From an uncultured Selenomonadales bacterium (GTDB lineage Bacteria > Bacillota > Negativicutes > Selenomonadales > Selenomonadaceae), in assembly GCA_947304355.1 (NCBI GenBank), contig CAMZAX010000005.1, positions 36,955 to 100,954 on the forward strand: a stretch of DNA of 64,000 bases, written 5' to 3'. Numbering within the stretch: position 1 is the first letter of the stretch; every line of letters starts with the position of its first letter. Shown here piece by piece: positions 41,152-51,867 of this stretch. The position numbers and the translations under genes are program-made. Under the pieces are notes generated by a model. The model was not told where the DNA came from. It saw nothing but the letters and a program-made list of their open reading frames with translations, and ran no database searches.

Positions 41152-44100
41152 TTACGCCTTTTTGGTGAAACCGTTGTGGCTCTCGTTGACGAAGTAAGTT
41201 TCGCCGTTGATGACGTAGCTGACGGAGTTGCCGCCGTTGTCGCCGACGTAGAGTGCGCCGCCGTCCTTGAACGCCAACTTGACGCCCGTCTCGGAGAATG
41301 CGAAGTTCGCGGTGTCGAGCTGGTCGAGCGTGACGCCTGCCAGGTTGACAATATCGCCGTCCTTCGCGCCGTAGATGGTGTCGGTGCCGTTGCCTGCCGT
41401 GTAGAAGAACGTGTTCTGCGAAGCACCCGCGATAAGCGCGTCGTCGCCGCGGTGACCGCCCCACAGGCTCTGTGCGCCGCTGCCTTCCACAGTGCTTGCG
41501 ATAATGATGTTGTTGTAGTCGTTACCTGCAAGCTCTGCCTGACCGGTGAAGGTCGAAGCGTCGATGACGTGGATGTCGCCTTGGAAGTTGACGCCCTTGG
41601 AGCCGTCGAGCCAGACTTGCGCATAGTCTTTGTCGTTGTCGACGGAGATTGTCGCGTTCTTGCCCGTGGCGTTGTAGTAGTTGGCGAACTTGTCGAAGTG
41701 CAACTTGTCGGTGCCGACTTGCGCGATAACGTCTTCGACAATGCCGTCGCCCGCGATAAGGATGTCTTTCGCAGTGCCGCTGACCGTGTCGATTGCGTCT
41801 TCGATAACGACGGATTCCATGACGAAGCTGCCGTTCTTCGTGACTTCGACAACAACGTCGTCATTGCTGACCGCGACTTTGCTGACGTGGTTGGTGGGCA
41901 GGTCGAATTCGAGCTTATCAGCGGTAATCTTGCTGTTGTTGGTGTAGTTGTCGTCGTCGACGAAGTTGAACGCCTGGATGGTGTTGGCTGCGTAGTAGGC
42001 GTTGCCGAGGACGTAGAAGATTGTCTGACCTTCCTTGTCGCCGTCGGTGCCGTCGTAGCCGATGAGCAAGTTCTTGCCGCCGTCGCCGTAGAGGTGGGTT
42101 TCGCCGCGTCCCGCGATGAACGTCTCGTTGGCTTCGGAGCCCTTGACGTAGTTGAGTTCGGTGCCCGCATGGATGCTGGTGATGCCTTCGAGCGCAACAG
42201 CTGTGCCGTCGATGGACGAGCCGGTCGTCAACCAGTCGCCTTCCAGGTCGATGAAGACGTTGCCGTTGTAGAAGTCGAAGACCAAGCCGCTGTCTTCGCC
42301 CTTGTAGTAGTTGGCGCGGACGTCTTCGTCTTTCTTGACGTCGATAACCGAGCCCTTCGCGCCGACAGCCGCCTTGATGAGCGTGCCGTTGCTGTTGATG
42401 ATCTGGTTGGTGTAGTTGTGGTCTGCAACCAGCGGGGAAACAGCAGCAGTCGCGACGGTGTCTTCGCCTTCGGTCGTGGTTTCGCCAGTGGTTTCTTCGG
42501 CTTCGTCTGCGCTTTCCGCCAAGTCGGAGGAGGCAGTTTCGGTCGAGGCGGTTTCGGTCGCCGTGTCATAGACGAGCGCGGTATCCTTGTCCGCCGCAAC
42601 GATTGTCGCCAAGACGTTGGAGTCCGCAGTTCTGCTCTTGACCAGCAGGTTGGTGCCGTCGTATTCGACTTCCATGGTCGTAAGGTCGATACCCAGCGTG
42701 TCGCCGTGGATTTGGTCGAGAGTATTGTTCATATTCTCAATGACCGTGGTGCCCGCCGTGATTTCGATGTACGCGCCTTCGCGGTTGTCGTCGGCTGCCA
42801 TGTTGATGTAGTTGTTGCCGCCGTAAGCGTTGATGAAGTCGCCTTCGCCCGCAAAGACGGTGTCGTTGCCGAAGCCGCCAAGGAGCGTGGAGTCGCCGCG
42901 TTTTGCGTCGTTCTTGTTGCCGATAAGGATAACGTCGTCGGTGTCGGAGACGTCAACCGCAGCAACGCCGCCCGCCAAGTGCGTGAAGGCAACTTTCTGC
43001 TCTTTGCCTTCGGGCGTGAAGAGGTTGACAACCGAGCCGCCAACGCTGTTGGTGCCGCCCGTCAAGCCGTTGGTGCCGCCGGTGGTGCCGTTGAGGCTGA
43101 CTTCCGTCGTGCCGGAGGCGGTCTTCAAGCTGATAACGCCGTCGCCGAAGTCGATGATACCCTTGTCGATTGCGCCGGCGATGCCGCCTACGCTGTCGCG
43201 CACTTCGTCTTGTTCGAACTGGATGCCTGCGCCGGTGGACGCGTCGTAGTTCTCGACGTTGATTCTGGCGTTGGCTCTTGCGAAGGTGACAACCTTATCC
43301 TTGCCGCCGAGAGCCATGTTGAAGTTCGTTCTGACGTTGTCGCGCACGAAGATGGTATCCGCGCCGTCGCCGCCGAGGATGTTGACTTCGTTGCCGATTG
43401 CGTCGCCTTCGTCGATAACAACCACGTCGCCGCCTGCCAACGAGCCGCCGGAGCCGAGCACGATGTTCTTGACGCCTGCGGTTGCCTTGTACGCGCCGTC
43501 AACGCTGTCGTAGTAGATGCCTTCGACGTGTGCGAGGTTGCCGCCGTCGTTGTTGAACGCAACGTTCTGCGGACCGTTGAACAGATGTACCTGCTTGGTG
43601 AATCTGTAGTTGCTGAGGTCGATGTCTTGCGGTACGGTGGTGTCGGGGTTGGTCGCGTAGATGATGACGGACTGATCCTTGTCGTATTCGCTGTTGGCAA
43701 GGTATTCGTCGACAGCTTCTCTGGAGACAGGATAGTTGAACGAGCCGAGCGTCGCGTTGAAGGTGCCGTGTTGCGAAATGCCCGTGAGCGATTCGATCTT
43801 GCTGAGCGAAGTCGTCTTGCGAACAAGCATGTCGTCCGGGTTGTAGAGATACGCGCCGTTGGAGGTGCCGACAATCGTGTCGCCGACAACCGCTTTGATA
43901 GCCGTGCCGTTGACAGTGTAGGTGCCCTCTTCGGTGACGTACATGCGTGCGTCGTCGTCGAGACCGACAACCTGTCCTTGACCGTTAATTGTCACGCCGT
44001 CCGCGTCGCCGACGAAGTATTCTTCGTCGTAGTCGTTGCCGTTGACAGCTTCGTCTGCGATAAGCGCGAAGACCGTGTCGTTGACGGCAAGTGCCGAGTA

Positions 44101-47100
44101 ATTTTCGCCCGCCGGGACAGAGCCCATGGCGATGGACGCGTTGTCGAGGTTGCCGTTAATGATGTCGTAGTTGTTGAGACCCTTGACGTCGGTGATGTTC
44201 GTGCCGTCCGAGGAGACGCTGACAGCCTGAGGATTGAGCGAGTCGCGGCCGTTGAAGAATTCGACGTAGTTGCCGTTGACAGTGAGTTCTTCCTGACCGT
44301 CTGCGATAACAACCGTGCCTTCCAGGCCGCTGACGCCCGTGAGGTCGCGATTTTCGTCCGTCGTCATTGTGAAGACGTCGTTGTCGTCCGCAACGGTGTA
44401 GACTTCGCCGCCTACGTTGAACACGCCGTCCTTGTCGACTTCAATCGTGCCGTCTTGGACGTTGACCGTCGCAGGAGCCGTGTCCGAGCCGCCCGTGACC
44501 GAAGTGAGCTTGGTGGTCTCGAAGTTTTCAACAACAACGCCGTAGTTGTCGTCGCCGTCGTCGACTTCGAAGTAGTACTTGTCATTGGGCACGTCGCTGT
44601 TGTTGGGTCCGACGTAAATCGGGGTCGTAGCAGTGACGGTTGCATTTTCAAGACCGAGGACGTAGCCGAGCTTGGTGCGGTTGCCTGCGTCGTCGTATTC
44701 GCTCTTAATGCCTGCCACGCCGACAACATCGCCGTTCGCGTCAACGGTAAGTGTTGCGTCGTCGTTGGTGGAGAACTGAAGCTCGTCGTTGAGGTCGTTG
44801 GTGTGCGATTCGTTGGCAACGTCTTCGTCCGGATTGATCTTAATCGCGCGGGTCGTGGTGGTGTTGAATTCAAGCTGACCGCTCGTGAAGTCGCTGACGC
44901 CGACAACGTCGCCCGTGTCGTCGAGTTCAAACGTGACGGAGGTGTCGCCCGTGACGGAGAACTTCTCGCTTGCGAACTGTCTTGCAAGGCTGCCCGCCGC
45001 GTTGACATAGACGTTGCCGTCGAAGGTGTAGACGCCTTCGCCGTCGGTGCGGACTTTCGCTGCGTCGCCGGAGCTGACAACAACCGCACCTGCGTCAACG
45101 TCGTTGATAGCGGTTATGCCGTCTGCGTCAACCGCGCCGACAACCGAGATGCCGTCGCCGTCGCCCGTGACTTGGACGCGCTGTGCGTTGACATTGCGTG
45201 CGTTGGTGAAGTCGCCCGCGACGGTGCCTTCCAATTCGCCGACAGCCGTGACCGATTCGCCGTCGTTGAGTGCGAAGACAACGGAGCTGTCGCCGCCAAC
45301 GGTGAACTTGTCGCCGGACTTCTCGAAGATGTAGACGCCCGCTTGATCGGTGACGATGGAATCTGCGCCGCCCGCGCTGACAACGGTGACAGGAACTTCG
45401 CCGCCGACTGCGTCGACTGCCTTGATACCCGTTGCGCCGCCGACAATGCCGAAGATGCTGTCTCTGTCGCCGGCGATAGAGACTTCGGAGCCGTTGACAA
45501 GCAAGCCGTTGACTGCGCCGGTGAGGGTCGCGTCTTCGTCCACGTCGCTGATAGAAACAACGTTGCCCTTGTCGTCGAGACCGAAGAGTGCGCCGTCAGC
45601 GTCGTTTTCGAGCGTGAAGCCTTGCTGTTCGTCGCCGGTGCGGAAGGTGAATGTGCCGCTTTCGTCGGTCTGCACAGAAGTCGCGCCGTCGGTCGCAAGA
45701 ACGGTGTCGCCGTCTTTGACGCCGCTTAATACGTCGCCGTCGATTGTCAAGTTGGTGGAAGGATCGCCGTTGGGTGCAGTGATGACGTAGATGGAGCCGC
45801 CGCCGTTGATGCCTTCGGGCAGTTGCGTGATGTCGCCTGAGACTGCGCCGCTTACGCCGCTTGCGCCGATGAAGCGAGCATTGCCGTCGAGGAGCAGTTC
45901 AACGCTGTTGTCGGAGGCGAAGGAAAGTTTCTTGCCGTCGGCGTCGGTGAAGGTGCCCGTCGTATCGGTGTAAGCGTAGGAGATACCTGCAGCCTCTTCG
46001 ATAACGGCACTGTCGCTGATGTTGCGCAGGACGAAAGCGGAGCCGCCAACGTTTTCAACGGTGATGTCGTTGTCGCCGGTTACGTGTACAGCCCTGCCTT
46101 GGACATTAATGGCACTAGTGAAGTCGCCGCTGACATAATCGCCGTCGGTTTCAACGCCGATGATGGAAACAATGTCCGTGTCGTTGTTTATGGCGAGAGT
46201 CGCCGAGCCGCCCGCCGCGAAGGTGTAACGTTTGCCGCCGAAGTCGAATTCGCCGTCGGAGGTGAGGTTGACGAAGTTCGCGTTGCCCGTGGCAGAGACG
46301 ATAGCAACGCCGTTGTCGCCAACGTCGAGGTCGCCGAGTGTCTTGACGTTGCTTGCGTCGACAGCGTAGGAGATGATGTCGTCTTTGTCGTTGCTGATGG
46401 CAATGGACGCGCCGTTGACGGAAGCTTGAGTGAGTTCGCCCTTGACCGAGCCGTTAGCCAAATCGCTGACGCCCGTGACTTTGACGTTTTCGTCGACCGT
46501 GAAGGTGACGGAATTGTCGCCCGTGACTTCAAAGGCATTTGTGTTGCCCGCGAAGCTGAAGGAACCCGTGGTGTCGGTAACGACAGTGCTTGCGCCGCCC
46601 GTCTGTTCGACAGTCGCGCCGTCGCTGACTTTGGCAATGGAGACCACGCCGCTTGCGGAGCCGGTGACTGCAACCAAGCTGTCGCCCGCAACTTTAACGA
46701 TGTTGCTGATACCGTTGACGCCGATACCTTCTTGGAAGTCGCCTTCAACAGTGCCGTCGAGGGCAACAATGGCGGTGACCTTTTCGTTTTCGTCAATGTT
46801 GAAGTCTACGCCGATGCCGCTGTCGGAAACGACGTTGAAGGTTTGCGAGCCGCCCGCGAACGTGAATTTGCCCTTGCCGTCAGTGAAGACAGCAGCCGCG
46901 CCGCCCGCAGATTTAACGGTAACGTCGTTATCGGCAGAGGAAGCACCAACGCCGCCGAGAATGGCAATGCCTTCGCCGTCCGCGCGAGTGACAACGCCCA
47001 GACCGTCGGTGTCGCCGTCGACGTCGATAAGCCCGCCGTTGACTTCCATGCCGTTGATAGCGTTGGAGCCGACGAACGCGCCTTCGCCGAGTTTGTCAAT

Positions 47101-50100
47101 CTTGGTGACTTGACTGTTTTCGTTGAGCGAGAATTCAGCTCCGTCAACAGCCGCGCTGACGCCGGAAAGACCGAAGGTGTCTTCAACGGAGAAGCTCTGT
47201 CCGCCGAAGGTGAAGGAGCCGTCACCGTCGATAACAGCCTTGGAAGCACCGCCCGCGTTGATGACATTAGCACCGCCGCTGAGTTCTTCGATACGGCTGA
47301 TACCGCTTGCCGCGCCGACGATAGCGAAGGAGCTGTCGCCCGTGATTGCGAAGGATACGCCGTTGATGGTCTGCAACTGGTCAAGTGCGCCGCGCAGTGT
47401 TGCGTCTGCAGCAAGACCGTTGACGCCATAGACGTTGGCAGTGCCCGCATTGACGAGGAAGTCAAGACCGTCTGCGTCGCCTTCGACTTGGAAGGTGCCG
47501 TTTGCGAATGTGAAGGTGCCTTCTTGAGCCGCATTGACGGTGGTGGCGGAAGCCGCACCGAGGACAGTGTCGCCGTCCTGAATGCCGCTGAGGATGCCTG
47601 CGGTGTCGTAGGTAACGTCGTGAGCACTTGCCGAGCTGATGGAGATGGCGGGTTGTTGCAAGTTGATGGTAACGTCGTTGAGTTTGCCCGTGACAGAGCC
47701 GTCGAGGTCGAAGATACCTTCAACGTTGCCGTCGTCAGTGAGGTCGAAGCCGACGTGACTGTTGGAGTCGCCCGCAATCGCGAATTCATTGCCGTTGAAG
47801 GTTACGGAGCCTTCGTTCTCAACCAAGACCGCAACCGAGACGCCCGAAGTCGAGACGATTGCGCCGTCCTTGAGACCGTAAATGCCCGTGCCGGAGACGC
47901 CGTTGTAGCTGCCCTTGACGAAGGTGATGTCTTCGCTGTTGTTGTCAACGTCAACGAATTGTTCGCCGTTAACAGTAATGCCGTTGGTGAAGTCGCCCGT
48001 GACGCGTTCGCCGTCTTCAACGCCGCTGATACCTGCAACAACGCCGTTTGCAAAGTCGAAGGTGGTTTCGACAGCGGAGTTGCCGCTAATGCCGAACTTC
48101 TCGTTGTTGCCCGTAAAGGCGAAGTCAAATTCGCCGTTGCCGTCCGCGCCGATTTGCGTTGCGCCGTCTGCGCGTGCAACCAGGACGCTTTCGCCGCCGA
48201 GACCGCCGACCTTGGTGATGCCAAGTTCGTCTTCGGTGCCCGTGACGGAGATGGAGCTGTTGGAATCGCCGACAACTTCAACGCGAGCGTCGTTGACCAT
48301 GACGGAGCCGTCGAAGTTGCCCGTGGCGGTGCCGCTGAGTTCGCTGACAGCCGTCAAGCTTTCGCCTGCAACCGTGAACTTGACAGCCGAATCGCCGTTA
48401 ATCGCCATGCTCTCGCCGAGGATTGTGAACAAGCCGTCTTCAGCCGTCGCGAATTCGGTGATATTGCCCGCGCTTACGACAGCGTCGCCGTCCTGCAAGC
48501 CCGTGAAGGTGCTTTCGGTTACGGTGTAGTTGTTGGTAACGTCGTCGGTGGTGACGATTACGCTTGCGCCGTTGATGGAGAATTCTGCGCTTGCCGAGCT
48601 CACGCCGAACGCGCCGGTAACGGATTCGTCGCCGTTAATGTTGGAAATGCCGCTTACGTTGATGTCGCCGTCTATGACGAAGCGAATGCCGTTTTCGTTG
48701 CCCGCCAGCGTGTAAGCCTTGGACGCGCTGCCGAACGTGTAAGTGCCGTTAGCGGTGTCGTCGATTGTGGTGTCGATGAAGCTTACGCCCGCAGCCTGCA
48801 GAATCTTCGTGCCGGCAGTGACTTCGGCGATAGCGGGAACGTTGTCTTCAACCATGCGATAGACGAACGCGCCGCCCACGATTTCAACGGTGCTTTCGTC
48901 GATACGGACTGCGCCCGTCGCGTTTTGAATGGCAACTTCGTCGCCCTGCGTGTTGAGGTTGTTAATGTTGAGCAGTTTGCCGTCGGTGCCGAAGAAGACT
49001 TCCGGTTCGTTTGCAGCGGCGTTGAAGGTTGCAACGGTGCCGTCTCCGAACGTGATAGTCTTGCCTTCCAAATCGCCATTGGGGTCATCAATGGAGTAGC
49101 ACGGGTCTTCGTCGCGGTCGCGGTCGTAGTCGAAAGTAGTCTTGGTGATACGCGCCGTTGCCACGTCTTCGCCTTCGGTCACGACAGGAGCGTCGAAGGT
49201 GTTGCCCGTGGGCTGGTCGGTGAGCGTCAAGCCGCTGAAGTCGTCGGCAGTGATTTCGTCATCTGTGTCAGCGAAAGTGAAGCCCGTGGCGGTGTCGCCG
49301 TCAACCGTGAAGAATGCAGCCGGGTTTCTGGTGCTGTTGAATTCGCCCGCGGTCTCGGAGGTATATTCCTTAGCGTCGTCGCCCACGCCGAACGTGAATT
49401 CGCCGATTTCAATCGGAGCGTAAACCTTGGTAATCGAACCCGCGTTGACAATAGCGGTGCCGCCCGCCAAACCTGCGAGGCTGTTTTCGTCTTTGTTGTA
49501 GACAACTTCGCCCGTGGTGTCAGGAAAAGCACTGATGTTGACTTCGGTGCCGTTAATGGTGAACGCCGAAATGTCATCGTCCGGGATGTCTGCAAGGACG
49601 GTTGCCGCATTCGCGTCCATGATTACGGTGCCGCTCGCTACGGTGAAGCCGGTTATGACTCTTGCCGAAGTGAAGTTGACTTTGCCGCCGTCAGCACTGA
49701 ACTCGAACGTAGCGTCGTTTCCGTCAATCACCGCAGTAACTTTATCGTCTGCCGCAATGCCGAAGAGATTGAAGCCTGCAACGTCGTCGCGTTTGGTGGT
49801 GGCTTTGGTCATCGTAATGCTGTACGAATCGCCGTTGGTCGTGGGATACGTAAGTTGCGGCTCGGAGTCTGTGGCGTCTCTGAGGTTGTTGCGGTAGTAC
49901 AGATTAATGTTGCCGCCTTCGGGGATAGTGAGCGTATCGCCCTCGTCGACGAACACGAAGCGGACGCCGTTGGCATCAACCTTAAGGTGAGCTTGACCGC
50001 TCGGGCTGCTGTATTTATAGTCTACGCCTTGGTAGGTGAGGTTGCCGTCGGGTTCTTCGTCGCCTGCGTTTTCGGTTTCGGCGAGGATAACCTTCGTCTC

Positions 50101-51867
50101 GGTTGTATCTGTTTTTTCGAGCTTGGTAATGCCGTCGTCCGCTGAAGTCAACTTCAAAGCGGTGTCGTTGCTTGCCTTGCCCGCATCGCCTTCGACCATG
50201 TATTCGTATTTGCCGCTCGTGGTGGCAAATTCGACACCGTCAACATTGAAGTCTTCGGCAATAACGTTGCTGTTCATGCCGCTGAAATCAATGATGGTGC
50301 CGCCGACGTCAAAGCCGGTTCCCTTTGTTCCGTCAGCCTTGTTGCCTGCAGAAATGCTCTTGAGCAAGCCGTCATTGCCAAAGGTAAGGACTGCGGAAGT
50401 CGGGCTGTCTTTTCTGTTTTCTCTGGTCGTGGGCAACGTGAAGTCAATCGTTGCGTCGCCGACTGTGACGGTCGTGCCGTCGAAGACTTCAACCGTGAAG
50501 CCTTCGTCGTCTGCCTTCGTGACAATGTAATCGGAATCGGATCCAACGCTGAAGGAAACAGGCAACGAATTGAGATCCGCGAAGGACATGTTGTCGGCAT
50601 TGTCGCCCACGCTGAGAGCGTTTTCGGTAGCGGGTCTGCCGTTGTAAAGCGTGAGGCTCGCGCCCTCAGGAATGCGAATCGCGTCGCCGGCGTCGCGGAA
50701 GACGAAGCCCGTGACTTCGTTGTTGGAAACGACAAATAAGCCGCCGTTGTCCGCAGCGTCGTTGAAGGTGTAATTCGTGCCGCCGATTGTAATCGTGTCG
50801 GTATCGATACCGTCTTTGTTGTAGTCGGTGGCAAGGAGGAATTTCGCCTTGCCCGTCTTGCTGACGGAGATGTTCTTGTTTGCCGAAGCCTTGTCGGCAT
50901 AGGTGAGGTCGAGGATGTCGCCGCCTTCCGCGCCGAGTCTGTAAACGACAGGCGTTGCGGACGCGCCCGCGATGTTGGCGACGTTGACTGTGCCGCCTGC
51001 AATGGCGATGTCTTTGCCGACGTTGGCTGTGCCGCCGAACGCGATATCCGCAGAAACGGAATTGGCATTGCCCGCGAAGGCGATGGACTTAATCGTCTGC
51101 CCGTCGAAGGTCGTGGTTATTGCGGTCTTGCCGTCATTGACAGGCGTGGAGGTCTCTTTGATTTCGAGAACGATAGCGTCGTCGCCGTAGACATTGAGTG
51201 CCGCCGAGCCGCCGTTTGCGAATGATTCAATCGTATTGAACACTTTGCCGCTGAAAGTCGCGGTGCCGCCGTTTACGAAGTCTGCGGTAGTGCCGTTGGC
51301 AGTGGTGATTTCTTCGGTTGCCGCCGCCTGGACGTTTTTAATCGAGCCGTTGGTGACGTTGATTCTTGTACCGACATCCCAACCGAAGCTTGTATCGGTA
51401 TCCTTGTTGTTGTTGCCGCCGCCGCCGAAAGTGAGCGTGTTGTTGCCGATGGCGATTGTTGCACCCGCGCCCGGGTTGACGATTGTCGTTGAGCCGATTG
51501 TTTTGAAGTTCGCCGCGCCGGTGAGGTTTTCGGCGTCGATTGCGTCAACGCGTTTGATGACGGTGACATCTTGGTCGTCGACAGTCGGGTCGTCGTATCT
51601 GCCCGAGACGAGTTCGAGCGCACCTGCGACGGTTTCATTGGCGTTGTCGACAGCGGGATTGAGTTCTAAGAGCGCACTCTTTTCCCAGAAGAAAGTCTGC
51701 CCTTCAGCAACGCCCTTGGAGACATTGGAGTAAAGCCATGCTCTGCCCGCGTTGTTGAACAGGTCGCTGAGCGTCACGCCCGTTTCGTCCCCAACTGCGC
51801 CGCCGTTGAACGTCTTGGTAGCGAAACGCTGGAGGTCGAAAACAAAACCGGTAGAAAATTCACTCAT
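41152..51867 (-). CDS. Giant repetitive secreted protein (3571 aa), RTX/adhesin-like
   Basis: One uninterrupted frame. It begins MSEFSTGFVFDLQRFATKTF with no Sec signal, and the FDLQRFA motif recurs in large Selenomonadaceae proteins (my recollection). Residues about 1150-2280 hold roughly eleven or twelve diverged units of about 100 aa, each with a pattern like GDFTNGITVNG, then GASGI, then TDGEGTFTFGG; more degenerate copies precede them. The C-terminal third has RTX-like nonapeptides (GGDGADTIFVRDN near 2830, GGFGNDTVFAGEGD near 2995, YGDGGKNLLIG near 3260). Strongly acidic and rich in Gly, Asp and Val; I saw only one Cys. Probably a type I-secreted surface fibre; substrate of an exporter elsewhere. 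Confidence 0.9.
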   Translation of the reverse strand: MSEFSTGFVFDLQRFATKTFNGGAVGDETGVTLSDLFNNAGRAWLYSNVSKGVAEGQTFFWEKSALLELNPAVDNANETVAGALELVSGRYDDPTVDDQDVTVIKRVDAIDAENLTGAANFKTIGSTTIVNPGAGATIAIGNNTLTFGGGGNNNKDTDTSFGWDVGTRINVTNGSIKNVQAAATEEITTANGTTADFVNGGTATFSGKVFNTIESFANGGSAALNVYGDDAIVLEIKETSTPVNDGKTAITTTFDGQTIKSIAFAGNANSVSADIAFGGTANVGKDIAIAGGTVNVANIAGASATPVVYRLGAEGGDILDLTYADKASANKNISVSKTGKAKFLLATDYNKDGIDTDTITIGGTNYTFNDAADNGGLFVVSNNEVTGFVFRDAGDAIRIPEGASLTLYNGRPATENALSVGDNADNMSFADLNSLPVSFSVGSDSDYIVTKADDEGFTVEVFDGTTVTVGDATIDFTLPTTRENRKDSPTSAVLTFGNDGLLKSISAGNKADGTKGTGFDVGGTIIDFSGMNSNVIAEDFNVDGVEFATTSGKYEYMVEGDAGKASNDTALKLTSADDGITKLEKTDTTETKVILAETENAGDEEPDGNLTYQGVDYKYSSPSGQAHLKVDANGVRFVFVDEGDTLTIPEGGNINLYYRNNLRDATDSEPQLTYPTTNGDSYSITMTKATTKRDDVAGFNLFGIAADDKVTAVIDGNDATFEFSADGGKVNFTSARVITGFTVASGTVIMDANAATVLADIPDDDISAFTINGTEVNISAFPDTTGEVVYNKDENSLAGLAGGTAIVNAGSITKVYAPIEIGEFTFGVGDDAKEYTSETAGEFNSTRNPAAFFTVDGDTATGFTFADTDDEITADDFSGLTLTDQPTGNTFDAPVVTEGEDVATARITKTTFDYDRDRDEDPCYSIDDPNGDLEGKTITFGDGTVATFNAAANEPEVFFGTDGKLLNINNLNTQGDEVAIQNATGAVRIDESTVEIVGGAFVYRMVEDNVPAIAEVTAGTKILQAAGVSFIDTTIDDTANGTYTFGSASKAYTLAGNENGIRFVIDGDINVSGISNINGDESVTGAFGVSSASAEFSINGASVIVTTDDVTNNYTVTESTFTGLQDGDAVVSAGNITEFATAEDGLFTILGESMAINGDSAVKFTVAGESLTAVSELSGTATGNFDGSVMVNDARVEVVGDSNSSISVTGTEDELGITKVGGLGGESVLVARADGATQIGADGNGEFDFAFTGNNEKFGISGNSAVETTFDFANGVVAGISGVEDGERVTGDFTNGITVNGEQFVDVDNNSEDITFVKGSYNGVSGTGIYGLKDGAIVSTSGVSVAVLVENEGSVTFNGNEFAIAGDSNSHVGFDLTDDGNVEGIFDLDGSVTGKLNDVTINLQQPAISISSASAHDVTYDTAGILSGIQDGDTVLGAASATTVNAAQEGTFTFANGTFQVEGDADGLDFLVNAGTANVYGVNGLAADATLRGALDQLQTINGVSFAITGDSSFAIVGAASGISRIEELSGGANVINAGGASKAVIDGDGSFTFGGQSFSVEDTFGLSGVSAAVDGAEFSLNENSQVTKIDKLGEGAFVGSNAINGMEVNGGLIDVDGDTDGLGVVTRADGEGIAILGGVGASSADNDVTVKSAGGAAAVFTDGKGKFTFAGGSQTFNVVSDSGIGVDFNIDENEKVTAIVALDGTVEGDFQEGIGVNGISNIVKVAGDSLVAVTGSASGVVSIAKVSDGATVEQTGGASTVVTDTTGSFSFAGNTNAFEVTGDNSVTFTVDENVKVTGVSDLANGSVKGELTQASVNGASIAISNDKDDIISYAVDASNVKTLGDLDVGDNGVAIVSATGNANFVNLTSDGEFDFGGKRYTFAAGGSATLAINNDTDIVSIIGVETDGDYVSGDFTSAINVQGRAVHVTGDNDITVENVGGSAFVLRNISDSAVIEEAAGISYAYTDTTGTFTDADGKKLSFASDNSVELLLDGNARFIGASGVSGAVSGDITQLPEGINGGGSIYVITAPNGDPSTNLTIDGDVLSGVKDGDTVLATDGATSVQTDESGTFTFRTGDEQQGFTLENDADGALFGLDDKGNVVSISDVDEDATLTGAVNGLLVNGSEVSIAGDRDSIFGIVGGATGIKAVDAVGGEVPVTVVSAGGADSIVTDQAGVYIFEKSGDKFTVGGDSSVVFALNDGESVTAVGELEGTVAGDFTNARNVNAQRVQVTGDGDGISVVGAVDADGITAINDVDAGAVVVSSGDAAKVRTDGEGVYTFDGNVYVNAAGSLARQFASEKFSVTGDTSVTFELDDTGDVVGVSDFTSGQLEFNTTTTRAIKINPDEDVANESHTNDLNDELQFSTNDDATLTVDANGDVVGVAGIKSEYDDAGNRTKLGYVLGLENATVTATTPIYVGPNNSDVPNDKYYFEVDDGDDNYGVVVENFETTKLTSVTGGSDTAPATVNVQDGTIEVDKDGVFNVGGEVYTVADDNDVFTMTTDENRDLTGVSGLEGTVVIADGQEELTVNGNYVEFFNGRDSLNPQAVSVSSDGTNITDVKGLNNYDIINGNLDNASIAMGSVPAGENYSALAVNDTVFALIADEAVNGNDYDEEYFVGDADGVTINGQGQVVGLDDDARMYVTEEGTYTVNGTAIKAVVGDTIVGTSNGAYLYNPDDMLVRKTTSLSKIESLTGISQHGTFNATLGSFNYPVSREAVDEYLANSEYDKDQSVIIYATNPDTTVPQDIDLSNYRFTKQVHLFNGPQNVAFNNDGGNLAHVEGIYYDSVDGAYKATAGVKNIVLGSGGSLAGGDVVVIDEGDAIGNEVNILGGDGADTIFVRDNVRTNFNMALGGKDKVVTFARANARINVENYDASTGAGIQFEQDEVRDSVGGIAGAIDKGIIDFGDGVISLKTASGTTEVSLNGTTGGTNGLTGGTNSVGGSVVNLFTPEGKEQKVAFTHLAGGVAAVDVSDTDDVILIGNKNDAKRGDSTLLGGFGNDTVFAGEGDFINAYGGNNYINMAADDNREGAYIEITAGTTVIENMNNTLDQIHGDTLGIDLTTMEVEYDGTNLLVKSRTADSNVLATIVAADKDTALVYDTATETASTETASSDLAESADEAEETTGETTTEGEDTVATAAVSPLVADHNYTNQIINSNGTLIKAAVGAKGSVIDVKKDEDVRANYYKGEDSGLVFDFYNGNVFIDLEGDWLTTGSSIDGTAVALEGITSIHAGTELNYVKGSEANETFIAGRGETHLYGDGGKNLLIGYDGTDGDKEGQTIFYVLGNAYYAANTIQAFNFVDDDNYTNNSKITADKLEFDLPTNHVSKVAVSNDDVVVEVTKNGSFVMESVVIEDAIDTVSGTAKDILIAGDGIVEDVIAQVGTDKLHFDKFANYYNATGKNATISVDNDKDYAQVWLDGSKGVNFQGDIHVIDASTFTGQAELAGNDYNNIIIASTVEGSGAQSLWGGHRGDDALIAGASQNTFFYTAGNGTDTIYGAKDGDIVNLAGVTLDQLDTANFAFSETGVKLAFKDGGALYVGDNGGNSVSYVINGETYFVNESHNGFTKKA

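Noticed and set aside
41176..45729. Very long open frame on the plus strand (about 1500 codons)
   Set aside because: It lies antisense to the giant gene. Its length follows from that gene's biased, repetitive codon use, which rarely yields stops in this frame. It lacks a ribosome site and recognisable domains.
46084..50145. Second long antisense frame (about 1350 codons)
   Set aside because: Same cause as the first: antisense shadow of the repeat region, with low-complexity translation.
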